64,000 nt of DNA. Origin: Isoetes taiwanensis. Taxonomy: Eukaryota; Streptophyta; Lycopodiopsida; Isoetales; Isoetaceae. The DNA lies in the NCBI GenBank assembly GCA_021234155.1, contig JAJEKV010000031.1, positions 489,614 to 553,613 of the forward strand, read 5' to 3'. The notes under the pieces are model-generated. The model saw only the letters and a list, made by a program, of their open reading frames with translations. It was not told the DNA's origin and searched no databases. How positions within the stretch are numbered: position 1 is the first letter of the stretch; every line of letters starts with the position of its first letter. The translations under genes were made by a program, and so were the position numbers. Positions 1-12,389 of the stretch are shown here, piece by piece.

Positions 1-1456
1 GCATATGGCACAAGCCAAAGCAAGGCAACATATCCAGGTCCAACTCTGGTGGCAAGGAGAGGTGTACCAGCTAGGGTTAAATGGGAAAATCATATCCCTG
101 ACAAGGAACACATGTTCACTGTAGACAAGACTCTAGACCCTTCAAACCCCAGTAGGGGTGGAGTTCCTATTGTCACTCACCTCCATGGAGCTGAAGATCC
201 AAGCACATCTGATGGCCATCCTCAAGCATGGTTCACCGCATTTGGCGAACGAGGTCCAGCGAGCGCGGATCCAGTTTATTACTATCCTAATGAGCAGTAT
301 CCCACCATGTTGTGGTACCATGATCACACCTTGCGCATCACGAGGCTCAACGTCTATGCTGGCCTTGCAGGAGCTTATGTACTAACATGGCCTCAAGCTG
401 AAAATCAATTTAGCCTCCCTTCTGGCCAGTTTGAAATTCCACTCATCATCCAGGATAGGCAGTTCTATTCTAATGGTTCTCTCAACTTTCCCAACGTTGG
501 TATTGTCCCAAGTGTGCACCCCAACTGGTGCCCTGAATTTCTTGGAGATACAATTGTAGTCAATGGTAAAGTCTGGCCTTACCTTAATGTCCAGGCTAGA
601 AAGTACCATTTTAGATTCCTCAATGGTGCTAATGCTCGTTTTTTCACTCTCTCCTTTAGCTCTTCAAACCTGTCTTTTTTTGAGAATTGGCACAGATGGT
701 GGTTACCTTGTTTACCCTAGAAGGTCTTCCAACATTACCCTTGCTCCAGCTTATAGAGTTGATACTGTTGTAGATTTTTCTGTGGTTGCTCCTGGCTCTG
801 ATGCCTTTTTGCTTAATTCTGCTCCGGCTCCATTTCCTGAGGGATCTGCTCCATCTGGTGGAACAGAAATGGTGATGAAATTCCATGTTATTCCAGCAGA
901 TGGAGATATTCAACTCACATTTCCACCATTATTTCGGCCTCCCTCCGGAAGACCGATGCGATGGCGTAGTTTCACTTTAGTTGAAACTACCAATGAACAA
1001 GATCTGCCTACAGCTGTTCTGATTGATGGAAAAAAATTTGAGGATTCTGTTATTGAGTTCCCAGTTCACAATAGTACAGAAGTATGGGAGCTAATCAATT
1101 TGACACCAGATGCACATCCAATACACATTCATTTACTGCAGTTGTCCATGCTGAACAGGCAACAATTTAATCAGGCAAGATTTGAAAGTAATGAGTGCTC
1201 AATGAGAGTTCCTTATCCCTATTCAAACAGCTGCTTCACTGGAAAGGCAATGGCCCCAGGCGAAGATGAGATTGGGTGGAAAGATACCTTTATTGCATTG
1301 CCAGGATATGTTACCAGGCTTTTGCTCAAATTTACTTCACAGGATGGCTCGCCATTCCGGTTTGATCCAACTGTTGGTCCAGGTTATGTGTGGCATTGCC
1401 ACATCTTGGATCATGAAGATAATGACATGATGAGGCCCTTCATTGTGACTAAGTAG
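1..1456 (+). CDS. LPR-type multicopper oxidase (ferroxidase-like), 5' partial, one frameshift
   Basis: This encodes most of a cupredoxin-type multicopper oxidase closest in pattern to plant LPR1/LPR2 ferroxidases, secreted or ER-associated enzymes that link iron and phosphate sensing in roots. Copper ligands are visible in order: HLHG near base 180, WYHDH near base 314, HPIHIH near base 1115 and WHCHILDHEDNDMMRP near base 1390, which supplies the type 1 Cys, His and Met ligands. Other family blocks are GDTIVVNGK and a long final cupredoxin domain ending in a TAG at 1454-1456. The reading frame starts before the window. At about 671-677 a run of seven T shifts the frame; the protein continues in the next frame with GTDGGY. 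A run of six T would keep one frame. This is either an assembly homopolymer error or a young pseudogene. No intron is needed in the visible part. Confidence 0.9.
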
Positions 1457-4400
1457 GAGAGCACACAACAATTTGATGCAGTTCTAAATAATAAGCTCAA
1501 CACCATTTAGCACAAATAATTAAGGAACGATAAAAATGGGAATTAAACAAATTATGGTAGTTGAATGGTTTGATAAAAAGAGCTAGGATGTGAAGAAGAA
1601 ATGGAGCAAGCTTCCTTACATAAACAATGGAACAAATGAAACTAGTAACCATGCCCGACTTTGCCAGGGCTTGAGTAGTCGATTTGTACAAATATGTCTT
1701 TGGAAGGGGCTTGAGTAGTGGATTTATACAAAGATGCCTTTGGAAGCTATCTAAGAATCCAAACAAAAATACATATGGTACCATGTGCTATGCTATAATA
1801 AACTTGTACCATATTCTCTAGTATAATACACTTGTACAAATTTTTTAAGCCACGAGTTAATGAGGACTAGTGGGGACCATCAACATGTATAAATCAAGTG
1901 TTTGCATTATATTCGCTGTTAAAAAACGCATTTTTAATTATTACTATTTTTTATAAATCTTGTACGTTTTTTAAAAGATTTCAAAGATTTTTTCAGGTTG
2001 AGTCTTAAAAATAATAAGAGAGATTTTTTTTTTTTTCTTCAAGAAGATGAAAGCACATTTACTAAAGACATGTTATGGTATGTTTTGTAAGACTAAAATA
2101 TACCTGAAGTCTTCATAGTTAGTATACAAGATCCACTGCCATCCTTTGAAGAAACAAGTCAGCAATGGCCAAATAGTCTAACTAAAATCTATGAATTACA
2201 ATTGTATTCGACATGCCAAGTTGTGTCTATGCCATCATAGTCCATGCCCCCTTTAGTTCTCCAACACATTCCTAGTTGATGAACATTATTAACATTGTTT
2301 TGTAGGGAAATTGTTTGAATTATTAATCAAATACACATATCCCTCTGCCACAATTGGACCACTTAACTTTGCCCTTATACCAAGATATGCGGACCACTAT
2401 CCTCTATTATTACAATGTGAAAACATGTGACATCAATTTCATGGCACACATGTTGCTTCATGTTACCACATAGATGCCTTATTATGCCATAGTAATTTTG
2501 ATGTGACATCAAACTCCGAGCTCATCTTCAAGCAAAAGGTATAAGGGTAGCTTTAATAACGAAAACTCCTTTATGTTAAGATAACCTAATAATAAGATTT
2601 CACTTCACACTGCTCGTTAGATTAAAAGTTAACATAACCAGAACCATTAAAAGCACTTCACACTGCATGATGCCGTTAGGTTATGTTACACCTAACATAA
2701 CGAAAACTGTTAAAAGCATGCACTTAGGTTATATTACACCTAACATAACATAACGGAAATCTTTACTAAAGCATTTCCTACTGCATGATGCCGTTAAGCT
2801 ACAAATTGGATAAAACATAACACAATAAACTGTTTCATGGTAAAGATTACATTACATATTAGATTTTGAAGTTGGGAGCTCCATTTCACCAAAAATTTCA
2901 TCGTTACAAATGTCAAAACCATCGGTGGGATCAGAAAGACTGATTTAGCAATTATTCAATGCCATTCTAATGCATGAGCTCTGCTTCTACACAAGAAGCT
3001 TCTTTTCAAATAACAGATTTTGAAGCACACAACAAGAACTTATCATATTATATCTTCAACTAACAGATCAATCACTTCACGGCATCACAAGACCACCTAC
3101 CTAACTCCAATAGTACATCCTACATATGGCAACACATCCATTTGCATGCAATCACGAATACATATTAAGGAAAAACAAGAGTATGCGCCAGAAATTATTC
3201 ATAATCCCAGATGTATGAATGCATGTTTAATCTAACATCTGTAGGCTAGTTTACCCTATCTATGAAGCATGCAATAACTATTATCACCTAGCCAACCTAA
3301 ACCCCAAGGTATTAGTGCATATCCATGCCTTAGCAAATATCATAACATTATCAGGGCAGCCCGCAAGGGAGTTTTAGGCCCAGATAAGGAACTGAGCTTA
3401 TAATATATCACAAAACATATGCATTTGTAGTAGACAATGTAAGTACAAGCCATCATTCAGTGTTACAGTACAAACTGCCCAACCAATCTCAGCTAGATCC
3501 TATCTAGCAGTACAACGAACTTACCTCCAGCAGTACATACATCCCCTAACAAGCTCTCTAAGCAACATCCCAACAGCACAGGACCCAACTATCCAATGCA
3601 ACTTAACATCTTCAGATAGAGTTGAATTCTAACACCCACAAAACCTTTTTAGCATTCTATGATCATTGTAATGAGCATGAGATTGTAAATTTTTATCTTC
3701 CCAAATTCTCGAACTCATCAACATTTGAAGATGAAACTACATGACAATCAATCAAATTGTCAAATTGAAATACTAACATCATCAACTTGGAAGCAAGCTA
3801 CGTGCTTTTACTATCCATAATAAGCTCTTGCCTATGCTTTATAACATAGTATGCTTCCTAGTATATTTATATCTGCATCTGCAACAATTTTACAATCATG
3901 AGAGATACTAAAACATTCATATAATGTTACATCAAATCAATAAAATGTTACTCGCAGGTACTGTACTTACAAGATTTGTGGGAAGAACTATAATGGCCTT
4001 TGAAACTAAGTTTAATATTGTCATGTCACATGTGTACCTTCATAAGTTCTAATCTAGAGGAGTAACGGAGGTTAAGGGATGCTCCACGACAGGGGATAAT
4101 TTTGAACGGCATTTTTAAGGCTCGGTTAGTTGCTATTAAAATTTAACCTAACATAAAACATCTACAAGCCTCGTGTATGTGAAGGTAATAAAATATTTTT
4201 TCTATGAAGGTAATAAAATATCTTGTTCTATACTGGTGGTCACATTTAAGGAACCACAAAGCTTCGTATGTACCAAATCTAATATATTTTTTGGTATTGA
4301 TTATATAAAGGGAGATGCAAATATGCAAGTTGAACAATCTGATTTCCTGCAGTGTAGATAATAATCCTATGCATATCATTAACTAAAGGTGTTGTTCTAA

Positions 4401-4589
4401 TATCTATAGAAGTCAAACATTCACTATTTAAGCCATAAAAGTTTCTAACAGGTTTGCCAATAAATTTTATTTCATTATCCCAAAAAATAGTATATTGTAG
4501 CTTGTCAAAAATTATTTTATAGCCAAGATCGGCTAATTAGCTTATTGAAATTGAATTTCTCACTAGCCGCCACACAAAGCACATCCTTT
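1457..4589. other. Intergenic, no gene recognised
   Basis: AT-rich sequence without a convincing coding region on either strand. Between about 2540 and 2810 there are several degenerate copies of a short repeat built from GTTATGTTA and its complement TAACATAAC, partly as small palindromes, together with repeats of CACTGCATGATGCCGTTA. They may be remnants of a MITE, but no clean terminal repeats or target duplication could be defined. Confidence 0.5.
1667..1746. repeat. Tandem duplication, 40 bp period
   Basis: Two adjacent 40 bp copies beginning GGGCTTGAGTAGT, differing at a few positions, lie about 210 bp downstream of the oxidase stop codon. No function can be assigned. Confidence 0.75.
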
Positions 4590-4715
4590 AGCAGGGGTTT
4601 TTTAATCCTAGTAGTAATGATTGTACTAGCCCATTGTATGGGTCCCATGACCTATTGGTCTCCGTGGACGTTAAAAAAACTATTCTATTCTATTTATACC
4701 AACTATTTTATTAGA
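4590..4715 (+). mobile_element. Truncated LINE 3' end (same family as the 38-47 kb LINE)
   Basis: The segment runs from a GGGG(T)nAATCCT block through GGTCCCAT to GGTCTCCGTGGAC and an A-rich tail with ATTCTATTCTATT. The same order of blocks is found on the minus strand at 37,966-38,070, just past the LINE reverse transcriptase there. I read this as a 5'-truncated insertion of that LINE family, in plus orientation. Target duplications were not resolved. Confidence 0.6.
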
Positions 4716-5039
4716 AAAGTCAAATAGTTATGAACCCCCAACATCTTCTAGATATTGCAAATATCCATTTCCAAGCTTAACTTGGCCTCCACTTCTTCCT
4801 CTGCATTCCTTCAAAACATGCCTCGAACTGATTACAGTTTTTTTGGCTCCACTATCTCTAATTAACATGCCATCATTAGTTTTGCTATTCAAGGTAAATA
4901 CTGATAGAATTTATTTGCTTCTCCATACCTCTACATCCTCATCAGTTTCTTCATCCTCTTCGTTTACCTCTTGAACTTCGTAGATTGATGAATGATCTTT
5001 TGCCTATCATCTTCCTCTATTCTATTCTTCCTTTAACTG

Positions 5040-5560
5040 CAACATTAGCGCAAAAACCAGAACGTCTTCCCTTGCCTGTAGTATTAACTTTAGGGCTAGA
5101 ACACTTGATAGCATAATGGCCCTTCCCACCACAATTAAAACTCTCAATAGCTTCTTAATTCTTAGGGCAATAATTCTAAACGACCATACATATTGCATGT
5201 AAAAGATGGTCTTATTTTACCTATGTCAGAGTCATTTGATTGCTTTCAGAAACCTTCAAACTCCCTTGAGAGTTTTTCCTTCTAGCAAACAGTGCTCTAT
5301 GCTCCTTGCAACTTCATTTTCTTCAATAACTTCTTCTTGTTTAAATTATGTCTGTATCATATCCTCTAATTCTTTTTTAGTCTTACCCACATCCTTATAA
5401 GTGTCGTCATCTACTTATAATTGCTAATGGTCTTGGGTATGGCAAGTACCTGCTACTACTCATTCATCCACACACCTGCACCTTCAAGGTCTGCTATAAT
5501 GCTATTAAGCTTATTAAAGAAATCTGCTAGAGCGTGACGTTAAAATACTATCTATCTATC
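5040..5560 (-). pseudogene. Ty1/copia-type gag relic with zinc knuckle
   Basis: Read on the minus strand, the segment contains ADFFNKLNSIIADLEGAGV followed by IPKTISNYK, a pattern of copia gag, and about 350 bp further SFNCGGKGHYAIKC, a CCHC-type zinc knuckle whose first Cys is replaced by Ser. Stop codons and frameshifts interrupt the frame, so it cannot make a full protein. Related sequence may extend to about 5,870. No LTRs were found, so this is an isolated, old fragment. Confidence 0.6.
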
Positions 5561-6707
5561 TATCTTCTCTTTGCATTTTAAGTTATATACCTAGACTTAG
5601 ACTTATTTTCATAAGTTTTAATCAGATATTTCCACATGTCTTTAAGATGTTTGCCTCTAATTCTCAAAAAAAAATTGAATTGCCAACCCTGCTAGCGATA
5701 ATACCTTGTGTTCGTTTGAATTTTATTTTGTCCCGAATAAGAACAGTTGGGGAGATATTTCTTGGTTCTACATTTATACTTATTGAGCCAGTTACATTGT
5801 TTGAACTTGCAATTGCCCTTGCAGAAGATATAACCACTGCAACATGCTCTTTTCCTCCATAGTTTACCGAATCCCATAAGTCTTATGTCTCCAAGACATT
5901 TTTCAAAAAAGATATCCAGAATTGGAACCTTGAACCTCTTTTGTATACTTCCAAAAAGTTGAGTAATGAAGCTCCAAATGACTTGCCATGATGAGAATGC
6001 TTCAAATTATCCAGAAGAAATTGTCTTCTGAATTTATCAAATAGAGTGCAATCACATTTATTTAATTTCAATGGTCTACTCAAAAGCATCATTCAAATGG
6101 AATTGATGCATTTACTGTCCATCAATTGACTCTCTACAAATGCACAATTCTAGGTTAAGACAGTTCCAGTAGCCTAGGTAGCATTTCGAATGGTATTTGC
6201 ATCTACTCAGCTCTATTTTTCTGTAGAATGCTCTGAACTTATCATCTTGCTCACCAACCGATTCACATATTTGTTTTTTGTTACCTGTTCATGTCGAGAT
6301 ATGGTCAGTCCATATTTTCATTCTATACTCAATGTGGAACTAAACCTTGTCCAAGTATAATAGCAACCTAAAGCATGTAGAATTAACCATTCAAACTTTC
6401 TAGGCTATTTCTTACATATGGATTTTTATTGTTACAACTCTAGTATATCACTCCATCAAATATATGAATTTGAGTATAGGCACAAGTAGTCATCTTAAGT
6501 ATTAAACTTTAGGCATTGTGTATCTTGTATCTGCTAGCATAGTTATAACATGACAAACTCCTTCAAATTCATCATTGCTATGCAATGGAATATTATAGGA
6601 AATATTTTGCATGATGGATTGGTCTTTCATTGCTATGCATCATTCTATACAAGGAAGTATTCTAAGAAATATTTAACATCCTTTAAAAGTACCTACTAAT
6701 TTGTGTA

Positions 6708-6713
<6 letters not shown>

Positions 6714-6747
<34 letters not shown>
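6714..6747 (+). repeat. Poly(A) run of 34
   Basis: An uninterrupted run of 34 A. Such a run can mark the 3' end of a retroposed sequence, but nothing recognisable precedes it and no target duplication was found. Confidence 0.9.
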
Positions 6748-6750
<3 letters not shown>

Positions 6751-6908
6751 AGCAAAAGGCACACCAGAAGGCTTTAGCAAGGTCAAATTGGTTAAGGCTT
6801 GGTAGTTGATTTAAGCTGCACAAAGGTATTTTATGCTACGTCCGAACACTGCGCCTGGTGCCATCTTCATGCCTTTTTTTGCAGTTATCTAATTTTCATT
6901 GCCCTAGA

Positions 6909-7015
6909 TCTAGAAAAAAGATCTAATGGTGGAAACTAATGCCACATCACTTTTTGCTGAGGTGGAAGTGCAACGTGGATAGGCTAGAATTTGAGGAAAG
7001 AATGTAGGCCGGTGG
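6909..7015 (+). repeat. Dispersed repeat, copy 1 (copy 2 at 8658-8762)
   Basis: About 105 bp are shared in the same orientation with 8658-8762, including GTGGATAGGCTAGAATTTGA and following sequence. The two copies bracket 1.6 kb of unrecognised sequence, so they could be ends of an old element, but the outer boundaries are not clean. Confidence 0.7.
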
Positions 7016-7283
7016 GGCTTTTGAAAGAAGCTCCTAGCCGGTTCTGACATGTGTACAAGTACCTCATCGTGCCTAATTAAACTAGTTATGTTTGAGAATT
7101 TTGTAAGCATTTAGGTGTATGAGAGAATTACTTGCATTGAGCGAAGTGCTTTTTCGTATCCTTACCATGGCCTAGGCATTTGTACTTTGGTTAAGACTTT
7201 GGGCTCCTTCTTTTAAGCATTCTACTCTTGCCTACTTTGAGGCTGCAAAATGCTTATAGTTTTTGAAAGATGCTCAAGCGGGC

Positions 7284-7356
7284 GATCGGACTTCATATAT
7301 TCCCTTATAAAATATGTGTGCATGATCGGACTTCATATATTCCCTTATAAAATATG
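7284..7356. repeat. Tandem duplication, 40 bp period
   Basis: A 33 bp segment beginning GATCGGACTTCATATATTCC occurs at 7284-7316 and again, identical, at 7324-7356. Confidence 0.85.
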
Positions 7357-8026
7357 CTTATGCACACGCGGTATGTATTGAAAGTTATCCATAAAGCAAA
7401 GTTAAGCACAAGTGGTCTTTGGTAAAGACACAATTTATTGTTGTACAATTACACTTTGTTCTGACAATAAGTTCAAGTTGATTGTTACAACATTGCTCAT
7501 AAAATGTTTATACAATGAAACTATACAATTTTATGGTCTAGTATGGACCATATTGGTCTAATTTAAAGCTAAATTACCTCTTCACAAAATATAATGATGT
7601 TCTATAGCCAAAACAACAATTTACCACCAATATGTGGGTGCTATCATTATTTCCTCATTTTATAATGGCATGATTCCATCTGTACATCCAAAAACAAAAT
7701 TTGTTATTTTCATCTTTAAAATCAAATATGCATTACAACAAAGCTGAGGGACTATTCATGATTGCAACCACTACTTCATCCACAACTAGTTAAATCTGGA
7801 ATGCAAAATCATCATTTTTTTGTCTCGGATATTTTCCCTATAGGGCCGAAATTCAACCGAGAAATCAACGTACCTTCTAATTTTGCATACTCTGTATGGC
7901 CTTGCGGTTCTAGCCTCCAAGTAAAAGTTCCGGCTCAAAAGCCGCAAAGTGAAAACTCCAACCCCTATAATTCCATGGTGATAAAATGGCGATTATCTGA
8001 TTAGGCTTGTGCTTGAGGCGGAAATA

Positions 8027-8302
8027 ATGGCGTCTGCTTCATCATCGAAAAAAAGCGAGCTTTTTTCTAATTTTTGCACAAATCGCATTCTTTTGTGGGC
8101 CTTGAGAAAAGCAGGAGGACGAAAAAATAAAACATCTTCATCCAGAACTTCGAATCTTCATAATAACTATCTTCACAATCGAGAATCATCCTCTAGGGCA
8201 TCATCTTTGTGCGAAAAGACACCGCCAAATAATACACACCTCCGTGGCAGGGGGACCTTTTGCCGCGCCAATTTTACTAGATGCAAGGTTTGTCATCTCT
8301 GA
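8027..8302 (+). CDS. Small basic Ser/Arg-rich ORF, doubtful
   Basis: An ATG in good plant context (AATAATGGCG) opens a 91-codon frame beginning MASASSSKKSELF and ending CKVCHL. It is rich in Ser, Arg, Lys and Asn, like a transit peptide or first exon; a possible splice donor (AAG|GTTTGT) lies at its end. No downstream exon was found and no domain is recognised. It may be chance. Confidence 0.2.
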   Translation: MASASSSKKSELFSNFCTNRILLWALRKAGGRKNKTSSSRTSNLHNNYLHNRESSSRASSLCEKTPPNNTHLRGRGTFCRANFTRCKVCHL

Positions 8303-8657
8303 TTCTTAGCAATAAATTGGCACTCTTGGGAAGAAATTTGCCACAACCAAAATAGATTTGAAGCAATGAAGGAGAAGAAAAAACTCGAGGGGGTGTTTAT
8401 CAGAGAATAAGAGAAGGAATATATATATAAAGAAAGGACTAGAAAACACGAGAAAGTTTAACGGAGGAGTCCAACTAAAACTCGCCGAACTTATATCGAA
8501 ACGACAAACTCGGATCTTCGTGGCACGAGTTTGCGAATCGTGCGGGAAGAAGTGTCCGACTCATCCTGTTGCCAGATCGTGAAGAAGTGTCCGACTCATC
8601 CTGTCTCCGTTCTATTTTCTTGGCCATTTTCTAATTTCCTCGACCCTTGATTTATGA

Positions 8658-8762
8658 AACTAGAGATTCAATGGTGTAGATTAATGCCACTTCAGATTTT
8701 GATGAGGTGGAAATTACACGTGGATAGGCTAGAATTTGAGGAAAGGCTGTAGGCCCGGTAGG
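8658..8762 (+). repeat. Dispersed repeat, copy 2 (copy 1 at 6909-7015)
   Basis: Second copy of the repeat described at 6909-7015, same strand, with scattered substitutions and small indels. Confidence 0.7.
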
Positions 8763-8998
8763 TGTGCTAAAAAAAAAAAAAATACACAATTTATTTAGCA
8801 TTCCCTAGCTTCTATAGGTACAGGTTTCCATGGATGTGGTAACATATACTTAGAAATGGCTTGAGCCAACCTTACATATATACAAGTATTGTTTCATATC
8901 ACTCTGTGCTATAAACTGTTACAACAGTATTATTTTGAGATTGCTGTATTGCAGAACATTCTGGGATTGTTATTTCACTGCACTATCTGCTGTATTAT

Positions 8999-11026
8999 TT
9001 AAGTTCGTGACTGTCTTTGGTATTCAAGGATTTTGAGGGCCGCCCAAAACACGCCGCCACAGGCAACTGCTCCAACAGCATACCAGGTTGCTGCAGCCAA
9101 TATCATTTGCATCATCAAGCTGCCAGCAATCTCTGCAGGCAGAGGACCAACAATGTCAAATTGGTAGATTTGTGAATGCATCCCCACGTTGAAAGCAGCT
9201 CCAGCAGATACCAATGCAGGCAATCCTGAAAGGAACTTTCTGAGGGCCACAGATTGTGCATGGAGTTCAGAAGTGCTGCTAATATCAGGAAACGCCATGG
9301 TTCCAGATTGAAACTGAAAAGGTGATGCTGATGTTGATGCTGATGTTGATGATGATGATGATGATGTTGATGATGATGATGCTGCTTGAGTGTTTGGAGG
9401 AACCCAGTAACCTTCTTCTTCTTTATATTGGTCGCGGGGATGAGAGAATTCGATCCCTTTCCGCCGAAGCGCAGCCGCCTCATATAGCGCCCTCATGCCT
9501 TTGGATCTTTCTGGTTGATCTTCCTTCCTTACTGCCCCCTTCATTTGTATAATTGCCCCCTGGGAGCTGCACACTGGTGTATTGGCAAGGAACATCTGCC
9601 ACCACCTTCCAGCCCTTGCTTGTATGTTATCAGCTGCCTCTCTTCTGGCTCGTCTGCGCAGAGAACTCCCCTGCATTAACCAAAAACTGCTTAAGAAAAA
9701 CACACTACATTTTCCTCTTTTTAAGAAAAAAAGTAAATAAGAGTTTCCCAACATTTTTCTTCATAGAGCTATTATTCTCTACTTCTATATTTTTGAACAC
9801 AAGTTAGATACAATGCAGTCACTAGATTAGACGTATAATAAACAGGATAGTTGCCTCACAGATGAAGACCGCCCCTGCCCTTCCTTGTATTGTTTAAACT
9901 TCTTCAAGAACTTCTCAACACCGTCAAAAACATCAACTGTTCTTGCCCCTCCAGTGCTTTGTGCATCAATGGCAACTGACCAGCGAGGTTGTTTAGACAT
10001 AATATATTCATAGGCTGGAAGCTTGCTTCTGTCCACCCAACTGGCAAAGAGAATATCAAAAGCAGCAACCTAAATCAGAGACCTGACACTTCGAAGTGTT
10101 TAAAATAACTTAACAAATTCTTAAAAAAACAAGCTAACCTAAAAATCATAATAATATGCATTTAGCAGTAGTGTTGATACTAATATTAGAGAAGTATTTG
10201 GACCATCAATTATATATATTCATACTGAAATATGAGGAAGCCACTAAATGTCATGTACAGTCCAGCAAAGACTTTATGTTAATTATATATTCATTTATTT
10301 TTCAAGAAATGGACTTACTGGATACAATCAACAGGGCAAGCTTTAACAGCATCGTGAATGGTGGCTTCTGAATCAGCCCACTGGGCCACAGCTCTTGCTC
10401 TTCCATGTTTGTTCTCAATAGCAAATGTATTAGATGCAATTAGGGCACACTTCAAGCATCCAACGCAGCGGTTTTCATCCACAAAGATGGCCTTTTCTTC
10501 ATTTGCAGGTCCAAACCAGGTTGAATATAAAGGCTCCCCTGTATATCCCTCACACTCATCCCATTCTGCTCTCTCCTACACCACCGTAACAATATACCAA
10601 ATTTTAGCAAACCATTACGAATTATGCTTCCTAGACATAAAAATAACATACCGCATCATATATTGATCTTGAGGCAGCGTTGATGAGAATTGAATAAGCT
10701 TCATTCAGCAAAATAGCCATATCATGACCTACTTGTCCGGCTATATCAGGATGGCACTTTTTTTGAAGCCATCTATACGCCCTTTTAATTTCTTGCTCAG
10801 AAGCATCACTCTCAACTCCAAGAAGATGGTACAAATCATGCCCATAAGAATATTTCTTCCCGGCCAAAGCCCGGCACACAAATTTTTCCCTCACAGCTAC
10901 AAACCCTTGGCCATGTCTGTGTGTAGAATGCCGAAAATTCGAGCTCAAATGAGGAAGAGATGAAATTTGCAGATGGGAATGAAAGCGAGGGATGGCTAAA
11001 TCGGACCGGAAGGCAGGTATAGCCAT
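8999..11026 (-). CDS. Plastid J-domain protein with 4Fe-4S ferredoxin domain (DJC76/77/82-like), four exons
   Basis: The predicted protein has a Ser/Arg-rich transit-type N-terminus (start MAIPAFRSD at 11026), a J domain with HPD (KKCHPDIAG), then a ferredoxin domain with CVGCLKC and CPVDC cysteines, a WVDRS linker and a C-terminal membrane segment near SLMMQMILAAATWYAVGAV. This matches chloroplast DnaJ proteins with a bacterial-type ferredoxin domain, thought to act in thylakoid redox or Fe-S chaperone work. Exons by splice signals: 11026-10652, 10575-10319, 10040-9860 and 9670-8999. Junctions 2-3 and 3-4 keep frame with GT/AG. Junction 1-2 does not: with donor GCG|GTATGT and acceptor GTGTAG the frame is off, so either the splice sites differ or a base is wrong. 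A more upstream Met at 11116 gives a Lys-rich leader translated from an oligo-A run and seems less likely. A Ser repeat near 9,350 comes from a GAT/GCT microsatellite. Confidence 0.88.
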
Positions 11027-11116
11027 GGCAATTCCGGCAATCAAGCCTAACCTGTTGTATGCACAGAGCTTCGGGCTTGCGTTTTTTTTTTTTTTTTGAA
11101 ATTTGTATTTGGCCAC

Positions 11117-12389
11117 GTGGCACCACGCGTATGCTTAAAGCCATCATGTGGGAAGCGGTTCAACATTGCGTGCCTAAAGTCTGGTTTCGTGACGATGCTT
11201 TATACGTAATGGTCCCATTTTCCACTAAAAGATGACAAACCTTTGTTTATATGGCATATACTCGCATGCAAATCATACTCAACAATTTCGGCCTCTAACA
11301 ATTGTTGTTGCGTTTGGGCGTTTGTCTAGTGATAATACACTAGTTTTAGAACATATATGCCTCGAGTTTGAGACCGCTCATAGTTGCATTCACGTGATAG
11401 CCTCCCATCATCCGGCTTTCTTTCCCCCTCGCTTGCTTGCTTGGTTCGTCCAGCTCGCTCTCTGCATCCGTATGCACCTTTTCTTACTTCTTAGTGGGGA
11501 GAGGCCCGACTACGTTGTTGCACTTTGTTCTCTATCGTCCCCCGTGCGCGAGGAACTTACTCTGCATCCCCTTTTCTCTTTAGCGCAACAACCTAACCCT
11601 GGGTGTCATCTTATTTGAAACTTTAGCCTATCCACATGTGCAGAAAAGTGACTTGGACCTTTCTTACAATGTTAGATTTTATCTAACTAAATGGACGGTC
11701 TTGAAAATTCACTCTCATCATGTCCTTTCAAAACATCATGCCATCTATATTGATGACATAGTTCTTCAAAAAAAAAAAAAACATCATGCCATTGCTATTA
11801 GTCGAGATATTGTTTCTAGTCCAGATATAGGACTCCCCCTCATCGGACTTGAAGAAAAGTTTCGTAGGATCCTAGAACCTCAACAATGGATTGTGTGATA
11901 ATGCTCACTGAAGGCCTTTGCAATAGATTTGAAAAAAGAGGGTAGGAGGAGGTCAGGAGACAAATCAACTAACTCGAACCAGCAAGGAATCTTAGCCTTA
12001 AGTGGCATGTCAATTGGAAATCCTGGGAAGTACGTCCAGAAGAGAACAACAGTAACCCCCATGGAGTGCACAGCCATCGCCACTAATTTATCCACATTTC
12101 TGTATTCTTAAACATAATGAGATAAGCCTTTAAGATCTAATGGAAGAGTGCATTCAACTATCTGGAGATTCTTTTGAAATCAAATTACCCTCCTGTCCAA
12201 TAGCTGACAACAGAAAAAGCCACCAAATTTCTTAAGTACCTAAAATGCTCAATCTAATTGATTTAAACAACAATAGTATCTACCCGATGAGGTCTTTCCG
12301 ATGTCACCCAATGCAACGGATGAGGTGGACTTAGAGGCATCAGTTTCCATGCACTAATCATTTCCCTTATATAGAGACAAAAGAAATAG
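11117..12389. other. Intergenic with a possible SINE head
   Basis: No supported gene. At about 11,300-11,372 a stretch with a box-B-like GAGTTTGAGACC and an upstream box-A-like element resembles a tRNA-derived SINE head; the A box is weak. The 128-codon plus-strand ORF at 11,232-11,618 covers it and is probably not a gene. Confidence 0.35.

Larger units (their letters stand above)
5561..8026. other. Intergenic, no gene recognised
   Basis: No supported gene. The interval contains a poly(A) run, a 33 bp tandem duplication and one copy of a dispersed repeat, each listed separately. ORFs of 60-85 codons here have no recognisable motif. Confidence 0.5.

Noticed and set aside
7284-7356. Possible CRISPR-like array from the 40 bp period repeats near 1.7 and 7.3 kb
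   Set aside because: Only two copies each, unrelated to each other, in a eukaryotic setting.
11232-11618. 128-codon plus-strand ORF as a gene
   Set aside because: It covers a SINE-like segment, has no recognisable motif and starts in repeat sequence.
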